This document shows, one piece after another, positions 46,780 through 56,479 of a stretch of 64,000 nt of DNA; the first letter of the stretch is position 1; the number at the start of each line of letters is the position of its first letter. Made by a program: the position numbers and the translations under genes. The stretch lies in assembly GCA_018340805.1 (NCBI GenBank), contig JACMZG010001913.1:2346082-2410081 (forward strand), written 5' to 3'. The notes below the pieces were generated by a model. That model searched no databases. It had not been told where the DNA came from and worked only from the letters and a program-made list of their open reading frames with translations. The DNA is from Microvelia longipes. Its lineage: Eukaryota > Arthropoda > Insecta > Hemiptera > Veliidae.

Positions 46780-49700
46780 GGGTTTAGTATAGTTAAGCAA
46801 CTTAATTTGATTCTGCAAAACTAATTATTGCAGGTTTAGTATAGTCCAGCACCATGGTTTAGTTCGACCGAAATAATAAAATTCTATATAAAATCAGGGG
46901 ATTGTTAAAAGTAAATTAAACTTAGTGAACATATATAAACTAACAGCAGTAGTAACATACTGCAAATTAATTATTCTGCGTTGCGGCTTTAGTATAGTTC
47001 GGCAGCTTTGTATAGTTCACCCGAAGTATATAAAATCAGGAGATTGTTAAAATTAAATAAAACTTAGTTACCATATAGAAACTAACAGCAGTAGTAACAT
47101 ACTGCAAATTAATTATTCTGCGTTGCGGCTTTAGTATAGTTCGGCAACATTGTATAGTTCGGCCGAACTATATAAAATTCTATATAAAATCAGGGGATTT
47201 TAAAAAAATAAAACTTAGTTAACCATATAGAAACTAACAGCAGTAGTAACATACTGCAAATTAATTATTCTGCGTTGCGGCTTTAGTATAGTTCGGCAAA
47301 TTGTATAGTTCGGCCGAACTATATAAAATTCTATATAAAATCAGGGGATTGTTGAAATTAAATAAAACTTAGTAAACATATAGAACTAACAGCAGTAGTA
47401 ACATACTGCAAATTAATTATTCTGCGTTGCGGCTTTAGTATAGTTCGGCTGCTTTGTATAGTTCGGCCGAACTATAAAATTCTATATAAAAATCAGGGGA
47501 TGTTGAAAAAAATAAAACCTTAGTAAACATATAGAAACTAACAGCAGTAGTAACATACTGCAAATTAATAATTGTGCGTTGCGGCTTTAGTATAGTTCGG
47601 CAACTTTGTATAGTTCGGCCGAACTATATAAAATTCTATATAAAATCAGGGGATTGTTTAAATTAAATAAAACTTAGTAAACATATAGAAACCTAACAGC
47701 AGTAGTAACATACTGCAAATTAATTATTCTGCGTTGCGGCTTTAGTATAGTTGGCTGCTTTGTATAGTTCGCCGAACTATATAAAATTCTATATAAAATC
47801 AGGGGATTTAAAATTAAATAAAACTTAGTAAACATATAGAAACTAACAGCAGTAGTAACATACTGCAAATTAATTATTCTGCGTTGCGGCTTTAGTATAG
47901 TTCGGCAACATTGTATAGTTCGGCCGAACTATATAAAATTCTATATAAAATCAGGGGATTGTTGAAATTAAATAAAACTTAGTAAACATATAGAAACCTA
48001 ACATACTGCAAATTAATTATTCTGCGTTGCGCTTTAGTATAGTTCGGCTGCTTTGTATAGTTCGGCCGAACTATATAAAATTCTATATAAATCAGGGGAT
48101 TGTTGAAATTAAATAAAACTTAGTTAAACATATAGAAACTAACAGCAGTAGTAACATACTGCAAATTAATTATTCTGCGTTGCGGCTTTAGTATAGTTCG
48201 GCACTTTGTATAGTTCGGCCGAAATATAAAAATTCTATATAAAATCAGGGATTGTTGAAATTAAATAAAACTTAGTAAACATATAGAAACTAACAGCAGT
48301 AGTAACATACTGCAAATTAATTATTCTGCGTTGCGGCTTTAGTATAGTTCGGCTGCTTTGTATAGTTCGGCCGAACTATATAAAATTCTATATAAAATCA
48401 GGGGATTGTTGAATTAAATAAAACTTAGTAAAACATATAGAAACTAACAGCAGTAGTAACATACTGCAAATTAATAATTGTGCGTTGCGGCTTTAGTATA
48501 GTTCGGCAGCTTTGTATAGTTCGGCCGAAGTAAATAAATTCTATATAAAATCAGGGGATGTTGAAATTAAATAAAACTTAGTAAACATATAGAAACTAAC
48601 AGCAGTAGTAACATACTGCAAATTAATTATTCTGCGTTGCGGCTTTAGTATAGTTCGGCTGCTTTGTATATTCGGCCGAACTATATAAATTCTATATAAA
48701 ATCAGGGGATTGTTGAAATTAAATAAAACTTAGTAACATATAGAAATAACAGCAGTAGTAACATACTGCAAATTAATATTCTGCGTTGCGGCTTTAGTAT
48801 AGTTCGGCACTTTGTATAGTTCGGCCGAACTATATAAAATTCTATATAAAATCAGGGGATTGTTGAAATTAAATAAAACTTAGTAAACATATAGAAACTA
48901 ACAGCAGTAGTAACATACTGCAAATTAATAATTGTGCGTTGCGGCTTTAGTATAGTTCGGCAGCATTGTATAGTTCGGCCGAACTTAAAAAAATCTATAT
49001 AAAATCAGGGATTGTTGAAATTAAATAAAACTTAGTTAACATATAGGAACTAACAGCAGTAGTAACATACTGCAAATTAATGATGTTATATTGCGGGTTT
49101 AGTATAGTTCGGCTGCTTTGTATAGTTCGGCCGAACTATATAAAATTCTATATAAAATCAGGGGATTGTTGAAATTAAATAAAACTTAGTAAACATATAG
49201 AAACTAACAGCAGTAGTAACACACTGCAAATTAATTATTCTGCGTTGCTTTAGTATAGTTCGGCAACTTTGTATAGTTCGGCCGAACTATATAAAATTCT
49301 ATATAAAATCAGGGGATTGTTGAAATTAAATAAAACTTCGTTAACATATAGAAACTAACAGCAGTAGTAACATACTGCAAATTAATATTGTGCGTTGCGG
49401 CTTTAGTATAGTTCGGCGCATTGTATAGTTCGGCCGAACTTAAAAAAATCTATATAAAATCAGGGATTGTTGAAATTAAATAAAACTTAGTTAACATATA
49501 GGAACTAACAGCAGTAGTAACATACTGCAAATTAATGATGTTATTGCGGGTTTAGTATAGTTCGGGCATAGTTCGGGAAACGATATATAAATTCTATATA
49601 AAATCAGGGATTGTTGAAATTAAATAAAACTTAGTAAACATATAGAAACTAACAGCAGTAGTAACACACTGCAAATTAATTATTCTGCGTTGCGTTTTTA

Positions 49701-50250
49701 GTATAGTTCGGCAACATTGTATAGTTCGGCCGAACTATATAAAATTCTATATAAAATCAGGGGATTGTTGAAATTAAATAAAACTTAGTAAACATATAGA
49801 AACTAACAGCAGTAGTAACATACTGCAAATTAATAATTGTGCGTTGCGGCTTTAGTATAGTTCGGCAACATTGTATAGTTCGGCCGAACTATATAAAATT
49901 CTATATAAAATCAGGGATTGTTGAATTAAATAAAACTTAGTAAACATATAGAAACACAGCAGTAGTAACATACTGCAAATTAATTATTCTGCGTTGCGGT
50001 TTTAGTATAGTTCGGCTGCTTTGTATAGTTCGGCCGAACTATATAAAATTCTATATAAAATCAGGGGATTGTTGAAATTAAATAAAACTTAGTAAACATA
50101 TAGAAACTAACAGCAGTAGTAACATACTGCAAATTAATTATTCTGCGTTGCGTTTTTAGTATAGTTCGGCTGCTTTGTATAGTTCGGCCGAACTATATAA
50201 AATTCTATATAAAATCAGGGGATTTTTGAAATTAAATAAAACTTAGTAAA
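46780..50250 (+). repeat. Left TIR tandem array, about 23 units of about 150 bp
   Basis: Units share the palindrome TATAGTTCGGCCGAACTATA, the adjacent half-site in tagtatagttcggc, and the block cagcagtagtaacatactgc. The dominant variant is cttagtaaacatatagaaac, with either ggctgctttg or ggcaactttg before the palindrome. The first two outer units are diverged (tagttaagcaacttaattt, tagtccagcaccatgg). No coding capacity. Confidence 0.95.
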
Positions 50251-50336
50251 CATATAGTAGTTAGTAGCTGTAGTATTAGAAAAATTATGTTTTTATATTG
50301 CTAGAAAAGACCTCGATTGTTTTGTACTTGACTACT

Positions 50337-50596
50337 CTAGATATTTGCTCTTTTCTTCTTAAGAAGTGAGCTAAACAGATATAGAATTCCCTAGAGTGGG
50401 CTGGGAACGCTTTTCTTCTCGTCAAGGCTCCGTAGCACTTGTCCTTACCAGAACTCAGTATCTGGTACCAATAGATGCCCTTTCCTTATGCCTAGAAGGA
50501 GGAGATAGTATTTTTTGTGTTTAAACAAACCTATATAAATACTATCTCTCTTCTATTATAGAAGAGAGAGAATTCATTTTTTTTATATTGCTAGTA
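50337..50596 (+). repeat. Penelope-like terminal repeat, copy 1
   Basis: Direct repeat partner of 51668-51930. The contig A copy (28650-28805) is cut by the gap. Contains a self-complementary end (gatagtatttt/aatactatc) and cttctattatagaag. Confidence 0.75.
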
Positions 50597-50599
50597 GCA

Positions 50600-51300
50600 C
50601 TGGAATTTTTTTCCAAGTGCGTTTGGAGCATCGGGAGGCATTTCAAGGAACTCCATCCACTCAAACATAAAGTTTACGATGGAAATAGAGAATAATAGAT
50701 CGCTAGATTTTTTAGATGTGATTGTGATTAAGAAAGCAATGGTGTACTAACAATGGTCTATCGCAAACCTACGCATACGGACAGATATCTTTACGCAAAC
50801 TCCCATCATTATCTAGCACAGAAGATGGCTGTGGTAAACTCCTTGGTCTCAAGAGACTTTAGAATCAGTGACAAAGAATCCTGGGATCAGGAGAAACTAC
50901 ACCTCCTGGCAGCACTGTTTAACAACGGCTACAAGAGAGAGGACATCAACAGAACCATCCGTCGTTATCAACTAGCAAGAAAGAGAGACAAGAGCACTGG
51001 AGGAAAGCGTATTTACTATATGTCAAAGAACTACGGATAGGATCAGGAAGGTTCTGGCACGCAACAATATATCTTTCGCTATCTCTAAGTCGGAGAAACT
51101 AACAGAGTCATATCTACGCGTATAGCCGAGCACATCAAACACACCATTAACTACGATTGTCGGTCCGCTGTCGCAGAGCTATCACGAGATATTGGTCGTC
51201 TTATTATTTTAGAGAAAACCAAGGTACTAGCGACTGTTTCTCGATATCATGACAGGCTCGTCAGGGAAGCTATATAGATTGTTAAGCACAAAAAATAACA
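50600..51300 (+). pseudogene. Penelope-like RT C-terminus and GIY-YIG endonuclease remnant
   Basis: Reading with frameshifts gives SIHSNIKFTMEIENNRSLDF and LDVIVIKK, then the frame 50753-51040 with VYRKPTHTDRYLYANSHHYL, highly characteristic of the C-terminal RT region of Penelope-like elements, followed by ARKRDKS. Near 51093-51290 another frame gives TRIAEHIKHT, SAVAELSRDIGRLI, KTKVLATVSRYHDRLVREAI and, after a stop, IVKHK. These match the C-terminal half of the GIY-YIG endonuclease found only in this retroelement class. The GIY-YIG core itself seems deleted, as does the RT palm. The copy is dead. Confidence 0.85.
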
Positions 51301-51667
51301 TCACCTGGGACACAGAGTTATAAATTACCAATACTTGAACGCCGCTTATCTCTACACTACGTGCTTCATATAATTCCCTAAGCCAATTTTAGCGTTCGAC
51401 TACGTCACGTAGCATGTAGCCACAAATTACGTCATCCAACGAAAATCCCCAATGAGCAGGCTCATCAACCAGACTGGACACCCCTACGCGACCTTAAAAT
51501 GGATTACGTCATACTAATCGTTATCCAATTTTCATGGCTATAATCTTCGTCCTCGAAAACAAAGTCAAAAACAGATATAAATAGAGAACGTCCCCATTAA
51601 CCCTGTCCCCACCAGAAGACCACACTTCAAGTCTAAAAGGCAGATGCTTGTGCAGTATATTACCCTT

Positions 51668-51930
51668 AATATTTACTCTCTTCTTGTTAAGAAGAGAGCC
51701 GAACAGACATAGAATTAGCTAGAGTGGGCCGGGAACGCTTCTTTTCCCGTCAGGCTCCGTAGCACCTGCTCTGACCAGAACCCGGTACACTGAATAATTC
51801 AGGTACCAGTGGTTGCAGTTTTACCTCATGCCCAGAGGAGGAGGAGATAGAAACGTTTGCTTTTAAACTATCTCACTATTACCTCTCCTCTTTAAAAGAA
51901 GAGAGAGAATTAATTTTTTTACATTGCTAG
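51668..51930 (+). repeat. Penelope-like terminal repeat, copy 2
   Basis: Direct copy of 50337-50596 with substitutions and a longer central block (cactgaataattcaggtacc). Ends gagagagaattaatttttttt then acattgctag. Confidence 0.75.
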
Positions 51931-51935
51931 CAAAG

Positions 51936-52157
51936 CACTTGATATTTTATAAAGTTATAGTAATAATTAATATAAATTATAGTAGTAATATATAATAAAC
52001 TAAAATAGTAATTATTAGTGAATTATTGTTAAACTAATAAAATAATTAATAGTTATTATATATAATGTTATATAATAATTATTTATTAGTAAATAATAAT
52101 AAAAATAAATAATAGTTATTTATGAATGAAAGTTAGTATAGTTATATTTACATACAC

Positions 52158-52209
<52 letters not shown>

Positions 52210-52486
52210 TTACATGTTTAAAATTATGTTAGAATAAAAACTTGATATTCTTCGTAAACTAATACCGAGAATGTTATATATTCCTATGTAATCAAATCAA
52301 TGTTATTTATATATTATTAGAAAAAATTAAATTGTAAAATTAGTTAAAAATAAAAACGAATAATTAAAATAAATTAAAAACTAGTTTGAATGTCTCATAA
52401 TGGTTTGTTGTGGTATCACAGGGAGTACTTATAAAGTAATATAAAAAATATTACCTAAATATTTGAATTAATAAATAAGGTACAAA
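51936..52486. other. AT-rich MULE interior, probable 3' flank of the transposase gene
   Basis: No coding sequence. (AT)n tract at about 52159-52205. It lies downstream of the minus-strand gene. Confidence 0.6.
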
Positions 52487-53272
52487 TTATAAAAACGGCA
52501 ACAGTTTTTTTACAAAAACAGGTACTTTATTTTTTTGTATATTAATGTCTTTACTTATATTTATCCATTTCCAATTGTCTAATGATACTTTGTTGAAATT
52601 TCCTTTCTTGATTTTTGGTTTTTTATTTTCATTCATTTGAATATTTAAAAACATCTCCTTTCTGTAGTTGTCTATTTTGCCATCTTCGTGGTACTTTAAT
52701 ACATGTTTATTGCCAGCAAGGTATTCTGCCAGCATGCAAACATATGCTCCACAGTTATAGGCGTCTTTCTGTTTTGGTCCAGTTATGGGTGCATATAACC
52801 GCCATTTTGTTACATCAAAAGGCTGCTCAGTAAAAGTAAAATAATTCAAATACACCTCTAGCGCATCATACAGGTAAGAAGGTGGATGTAGCAATAAGCT
52901 GTCCAAATGAACCATTATATTTATATTGTTATACACTACAATTAATGACCAATGCTTGTTTCTTACGATGGGAATTAAGGTTATATTATAAGCCGGACCT
53001 CTACAGGCTAATAGCGCCTCCAAAGAAAATTTATTGCCAAATTCTTCTTTTAAGCTTAAAGCTGACGATGAAACTCCTTGTACTGAGTTTGTAGATGTGT
53101 TGCATAACATATTTATATATGCATCTATGACATTGTCATTTAAATAATTGTCTTCACTGTTGCCAACTATTATTGAATTTAAATCCTGTTCTGATAAGTC
53201 GATGCCATATATTGTATCTTGAGTTAGTAACATAGGAACTTCCTTGGCTCGCTGGCAGAATTGGTGTTTCAC
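52487..53272 (-). CDS. Ulp1-like (C48) cysteine protease domain of the MULE protein
   Basis: This 261-codon frame encodes a Ulp1/SENP-type domain. NYLNDNVIDAYINML at residues 43-57 is the typical entry segment. The catalytic set is complete: His107 in NKHWSLIVV, Asp124 in VHLDSLL, Gln168 in GPKQKDAYNCG, and Cys174 in NCGAYVC. Such proteases cleave SUMO or related isopeptide bonds; in plant MULEs of the Kaonashi type they accompany transposases, with unknown purpose. ATG 53272 is probably not a natural start: the SWIM frame (53660-53154) runs into this domain through a +1/-1 break near 53250, so the domain is the C-terminal third of one polypeptide beginning at 55252. It ends with a basic tail (KKPKIKKGNFNK) and a stop near 52487. 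Confidence 0.9.
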   Translation of the reverse strand: MKHQFCQRAKEVPMLLTQDTIYGIDLSEQDLNSIIVGNSEDNYLNDNVIDAYINMLCNTSTNSVQGVSSSALSLKEEFGNKFSLEALLACRGPAYNITLIPIVRNKHWSLIVVYNNINIMVHLDSLLLHPPSYLYDALEVYLNYFTFTEQPFDVTKWRLYAPITGPKQKDAYNCGAYVCMLAEYLAGNKHVLKYHEDGKIDNYRKEMFLNIQMNENKKPKIKKGNFNKVSLDNWKWINISKDINIQKNKVPVFVKKLLPFL

Positions 53273-53660
53273 TGTGCTGTGTTGGACTAATAAATCTTTT
53301 TTTATCTATTACACCTACAGTTGGCAACAAAACAGTCGTTCCTAATAAAGGATCATTGTGCAGTGTCATTGCAGGGGAATCGTCTGCAGCTTCTACCACT
53401 GTAACTTTTTTAGGGATGTTCTTATTTCCTGGTTTGTAACCTAAATTCCTTTTAAGAAGATTGTGCAACTTTATTCTTTTTTGATCTTGCCGTTCGTCCC
53501 CTATAGAAAACTTAACTGCTTTGATATGGTGGCAGCTCCTCTTTCCCTCACAAGTACACGTTTCAGGAAATAAAGTGACCAAAAACTTTTTATCTTTCTC
53601 GCCAGTAACAATAAAACATTGTTTTTCTGGCACATGCATCACCTTTCCCTGCATAACCAA
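53250..53660 (-). CDS. SWIM zinc finger segment of the MULE protein
   Basis: The frame reads VMQGKVMHVPEKQCFIVTGE, then FLVTLFPETCTCEGKRSCHH and IKAVKFSIG. The pattern C-x-C-x5-C-x-H (53523-53562) is the SWIM finger that normally follows the DDE domain in MULE transposases and binds nucleic acid or protein. A basic linker (DQKRIKLHNLLKRNLGYKPG) leads to the Ulp1 domain. A frameshift at about 53650 separates it from the preceding DDE frame and another near 53250 from Ulp1; both are probably indel artefacts or early decay. Confidence 0.88.
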
Positions 53661-54780
53661 ATATTTGGCTAGAGCAAATGGAGTATTGGGGTTCTCTTCT
53701 TCTGAATGGGTAACTTTTTTTGTACATTGTTCTCAAATATGTATGGTAAATCATGAGAGGGATAGAACCCTTAGGGAATTGTACATTGCATATATCCTTT
53801 CGATGAGAATGAAATTTTTCATCTAAACTGTAGTTCCCTACCCCGCAATAACCTCTTAAAATTTCTTTTCTGTGGAACAAATCTAACTGGTACAGTGACA
53901 AAATAACAACTTGTATTTTCACTTGCTTCCACGATATAAATCTTTTAATAACGGTATTGTATCCTTCCGAACTATTGTTTGTGACACCTGTTCCAGGCTT
54001 ATATATTCCACTCTTGCAGCACCCACTTACCACTTCGACGGACATCATTTTTCAAATATTGAAAAAATATTCCTTAAATCGGAGACCATGATTTTATTTT
54101 AATTTTTTCATCAATTCTTGTTCAGAATTACTGTCTAAAATATCTTTACATGACTCAAGTACACATCAATGTTGTCTTTTGATGAAATATTTTTCGACTT
54201 GAGCCAAAACTCGACGTCTCGCAAGATATGATTCCAACAGAAAAAATGACTCATTGTTGGAAAGATTTTTTTAATTGAATTTGTAATGGCAAGTTCTCGA
54301 TCAGTGATAAAAATGTTGTCTGATATGGAGGGACATACTTGAGCTAAAATTGAAAGAAAAAATGTGTGAACTGTAGATACTTTCTCATAATGAATAAAAA
54401 ATATTAGAGGAATTGTTGGTTTGGGAGAAACATAGGATGGCTATACACTAGGCACGAGAGATAAAAGTTTCCAATAGAAAATGTTGTATCGTATGAAACT
54501 GAGGTTTTCTGCATTTCTGTGCATTTGTTAAAATGACTAATGGTTTCTTTATTAAACATAATGCACATAAAAATGGAAGCAACACAACGTGCTCAATAAA
54601 TTCTCCAAGTTCCTTCTTCAGGACAATAATTGAGAGGATGTCATCATCGTGGACACTCTTGCTTCTAACTTCTCGATAATGAGAATTCTGAACCTGTTTT
54701 AAGTTTCTTGGAGTCAGAACATGGCTGGTTTCATCAAGCTCTGTAAGAGCTTCTATATTTTTTTGAAGGGGTTTCATTCA
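53590..54780 (-). pseudogene. MULE DDE transposase core, frameshifted
   Basis: Catalyses cutting and joining of the element ends. Reading across frames gives ETSHVLTPRNLKQVQN and DDDILSIIVLKKELGEFIEH (N-terminal MULE region), then SYDTTFSIGNFYLS with the first Asp (codon 54488-54490), IFFIHYEKVSTVHTFFLSIL, then FITDRELAITNSIKKIFPTM with the second Asp (54300-54302), and FFCWNHILRDVEFWLKS. The segment SGKWVLQEW (frame-shifted) precedes YKPGTGVTNNSSEGYNTVIK, whose Glu (53965-53967) completes the triad. About 62 and 111 residues separate the three acids, typical of MULEs. At least four one-base breaks interrupt the frame, one in an A-run near 54755 and one near 54425. All catalytic residues survive. 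Confidence 0.9.
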
Positions 54781-55252
54781 ATTCATTCTTTTGCCTTAGT
54801 AGCTCTGATTTTGCCGTTGGTGTATAAGGCTTATTCCCGATGCTATTACCATGTGGCAAATTTTCTTTAATAGGTTCGGGCCCTCCGATATAATGTATTA
54901 CAGTTTTAATCGCGTATCTCTTATTGGGGGATTCGAATAAAATAAATGCCCTTCTTTTAAGCACGGAGCCATCAATGCAGCTGTGGTAATGACTAATTAA
55001 ATAGGGCTGTCTTATAGGCACAGCATGATCTCCATTGTCCTTCCACCTATACCCATCTGCCTTCCAATCTTCTTGTCGTGTCTTATTTACATAGACATAT
55101 ATTTCCCCTGGCTTGGGCCTATAAGGTGGATGGCTGATATATTTCTCGGGCTCCTCTTTTTTTAATATATGTTGGTAATCTTTAAATGACAAGAGACCTA
55201 GTTTTCTTCCATAAATTTTGCTTGAAGCAGAACATTCATTAGATTCAGTCAT
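54734..55252 (-). CDS. N-terminal CG-1-like DNA-binding domain of the MULE protein
   Basis: The frame of 172 codons starts at ATG 55252, the only good start upstream of the transposase. Residues 48-123 contain PGEIYVYVNKTRQEDWKADGYRW, then SHYHSCIDG, then KRRAFILFESPN and VIHYIGG. The order DGYRW, basic segment, (K/R)R-x-(Y/F)-x-L-x-x-P, (V/I)HYxG is that of CG-1 domains (CAMTA family), although the usual Lys-rich segment is short. I infer it recognises the element's own termini. The tail (KSELLRQKNELNETPSK) runs on into the next frame through a one-base shift in an A-run, so it belongs to a polypeptide of about 920 residues. CARF-type or GCM-like domains are alternatives. Confidence 0.6.
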   Translation of the reverse strand: MTESNECSASSKIYGRKLGLLSFKDYQHILKKEEPEKYISHPPYRPKPGEIYVYVNKTRQEDWKADGYRWKDNGDHAVPIRQPYLISHYHSCIDGSVLKRRAFILFESPNKRYAIKTVIHYIGGPEPIKENLPHGNSIGNKPYTPTAKSELLRQKNELNETPSKKYRSSYRA

Positions 55253-55799
55253 TGTAGCTTTAATACAAAACGTTCTAATAACAAAATATTCTCACTTTTA
55301 TTATATATAAAAAATATGTCACTTATTCTCACACACGCTAAACCTTAAAAGTCACACAATAACATTAAAACTGTCAACATTCACTTCACTGTAACTTAAA
55401 ACATGAACATAACACGTAAAAAAACATAACATAAACATAAAAATTCAAAAACGGCATACACACGTTAAAGAAACAAAAGTTAAGAAAATGTTTTCTTAAA
55501 GATTAAAAATCTAACAAAATCATATATCATAAAATTCGCTTAACAAGTAAGATAAAAGTTCTGAAAATGTTGAAATAAACTTCGCAATAAAGCCTGAGCT
55601 TGTCAACGCACAACTGGACACTACCTACTGAGTGCGTTGTATAGTAACAACCCCCTCTACGAGTAAGCGGGTTGGTTAAGGTACAGAAAAGGCCCTTTCT
55701 TTGTACTTGAGTACATTGACTCGACTCGACCCCCCTTCTTAAGTGGTGTGGTGTGACCCCCTTCTTTCTGTGTCCGTACTTTTTCTGGTAATGAAGGGA
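55253..55799. promoter_or_regulatory. Presumed 5' flank and promoter region of the MULE gene
   Basis: AT-rich leader (55253-55600) followed by a less AT-rich stretch (55600-55790: cgagtaagcgggttggttaa, gactcgactcgaccccc). It lies directly upstream of the transposase start on the minus strand. No TATA box or initiator can be assigned with confidence. Confidence 0.3.
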
Positions 55800-56320
55800 T
55801 ATATTTTGGATCCAGTATCGTTCCAGTTTTCAGCGAATTCCAATTAAAAATATCATAGATTGAAACGAAACTTAGTGTACTTGTGTAATGTTATATAAAT
55901 GTACTGTTTCAACTCAATTGGATTGTTTTCCGATATTTTTACAATTTGTTAAAAAACTCACATAAGTAATTTGATGAAAATTGAAATAATAATGATAATT
56001 AGATAGTAGGGCTATAGTAGTGCTAAATCTCAATATGATCTTATCATTTTACCGCATTTTATGATTTTTCGAAATTTTTGCTGAGCCATTAATGTGGGTC
56101 GACGTCATAAAAAATATTTTACGAATGGCACAACTATAGCGATAGACTGATTTTCGTACAAAGTCTCAACTTTCTAGCATAAGTACACTAGGAGCAACAA
56201 TAACAGATAGACACACACACACACGGACAGACACCTTTGTGAAAACCCCTAAGAAGGCCTTAATTCCGGTTAAACCCCAGTTTCGGATATTTTTCATACA
56301 AATACTTTTTCTTTACACCT
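55800..56320 (+). repeat. F1 partial copy nested in the MULE
   Basis: Contains the atcatagattgaaacgaaac block, the gtgggtcgacgtcataaaaa block, the cacaactatagcgatagact block and an end ctaagaaggccttaattccg then ccagtttcggat. This is the distal half of F1. Confidence 0.7.
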
Positions 56321-56479
56321 AAAAAATAAACAAGGAAAACATACTTAATAACCAACTCTGGGAAAACCTAAAAGTGTGTCATAAAACCGTTTCAGAGGTA
56401 CATATAATCAAAAGAATATTGTTACTACTGCTGTTACTCTCAATATGGTTACTAATTTTTTTTTAATTTCAAAACGCTC

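Larger units (their letters stand above)
50290..51935 (+). mobile_element. Truncated Penelope-like element with direct terminal repeats
   Basis: Two direct repeats of about 260 bp (50337-50596 and 51668-51930) flank a remnant of Penelope RT and GIY-YIG endonuclease. Both repeats share the gagtgggcnggaacgctt block, the ggctccgtagcac block and ccagaac, and end in gaagagagagaatt followed by attgctag. Long terminal repeats of this kind (pLTRs) are known in Penelope-like elements. Most of the RT N-terminal half is missing. The element lies just inside the inner edge of the left MULE array. Confidence 0.8.

Noticed and set aside
50337..50596. Hammerhead ribozyme in the Penelope-like terminal repeats
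   Set aside because: A CTGACGA-like core can be composed on the minus strand from the two copies, but neither copy has it intact and no convincing stems surround it.
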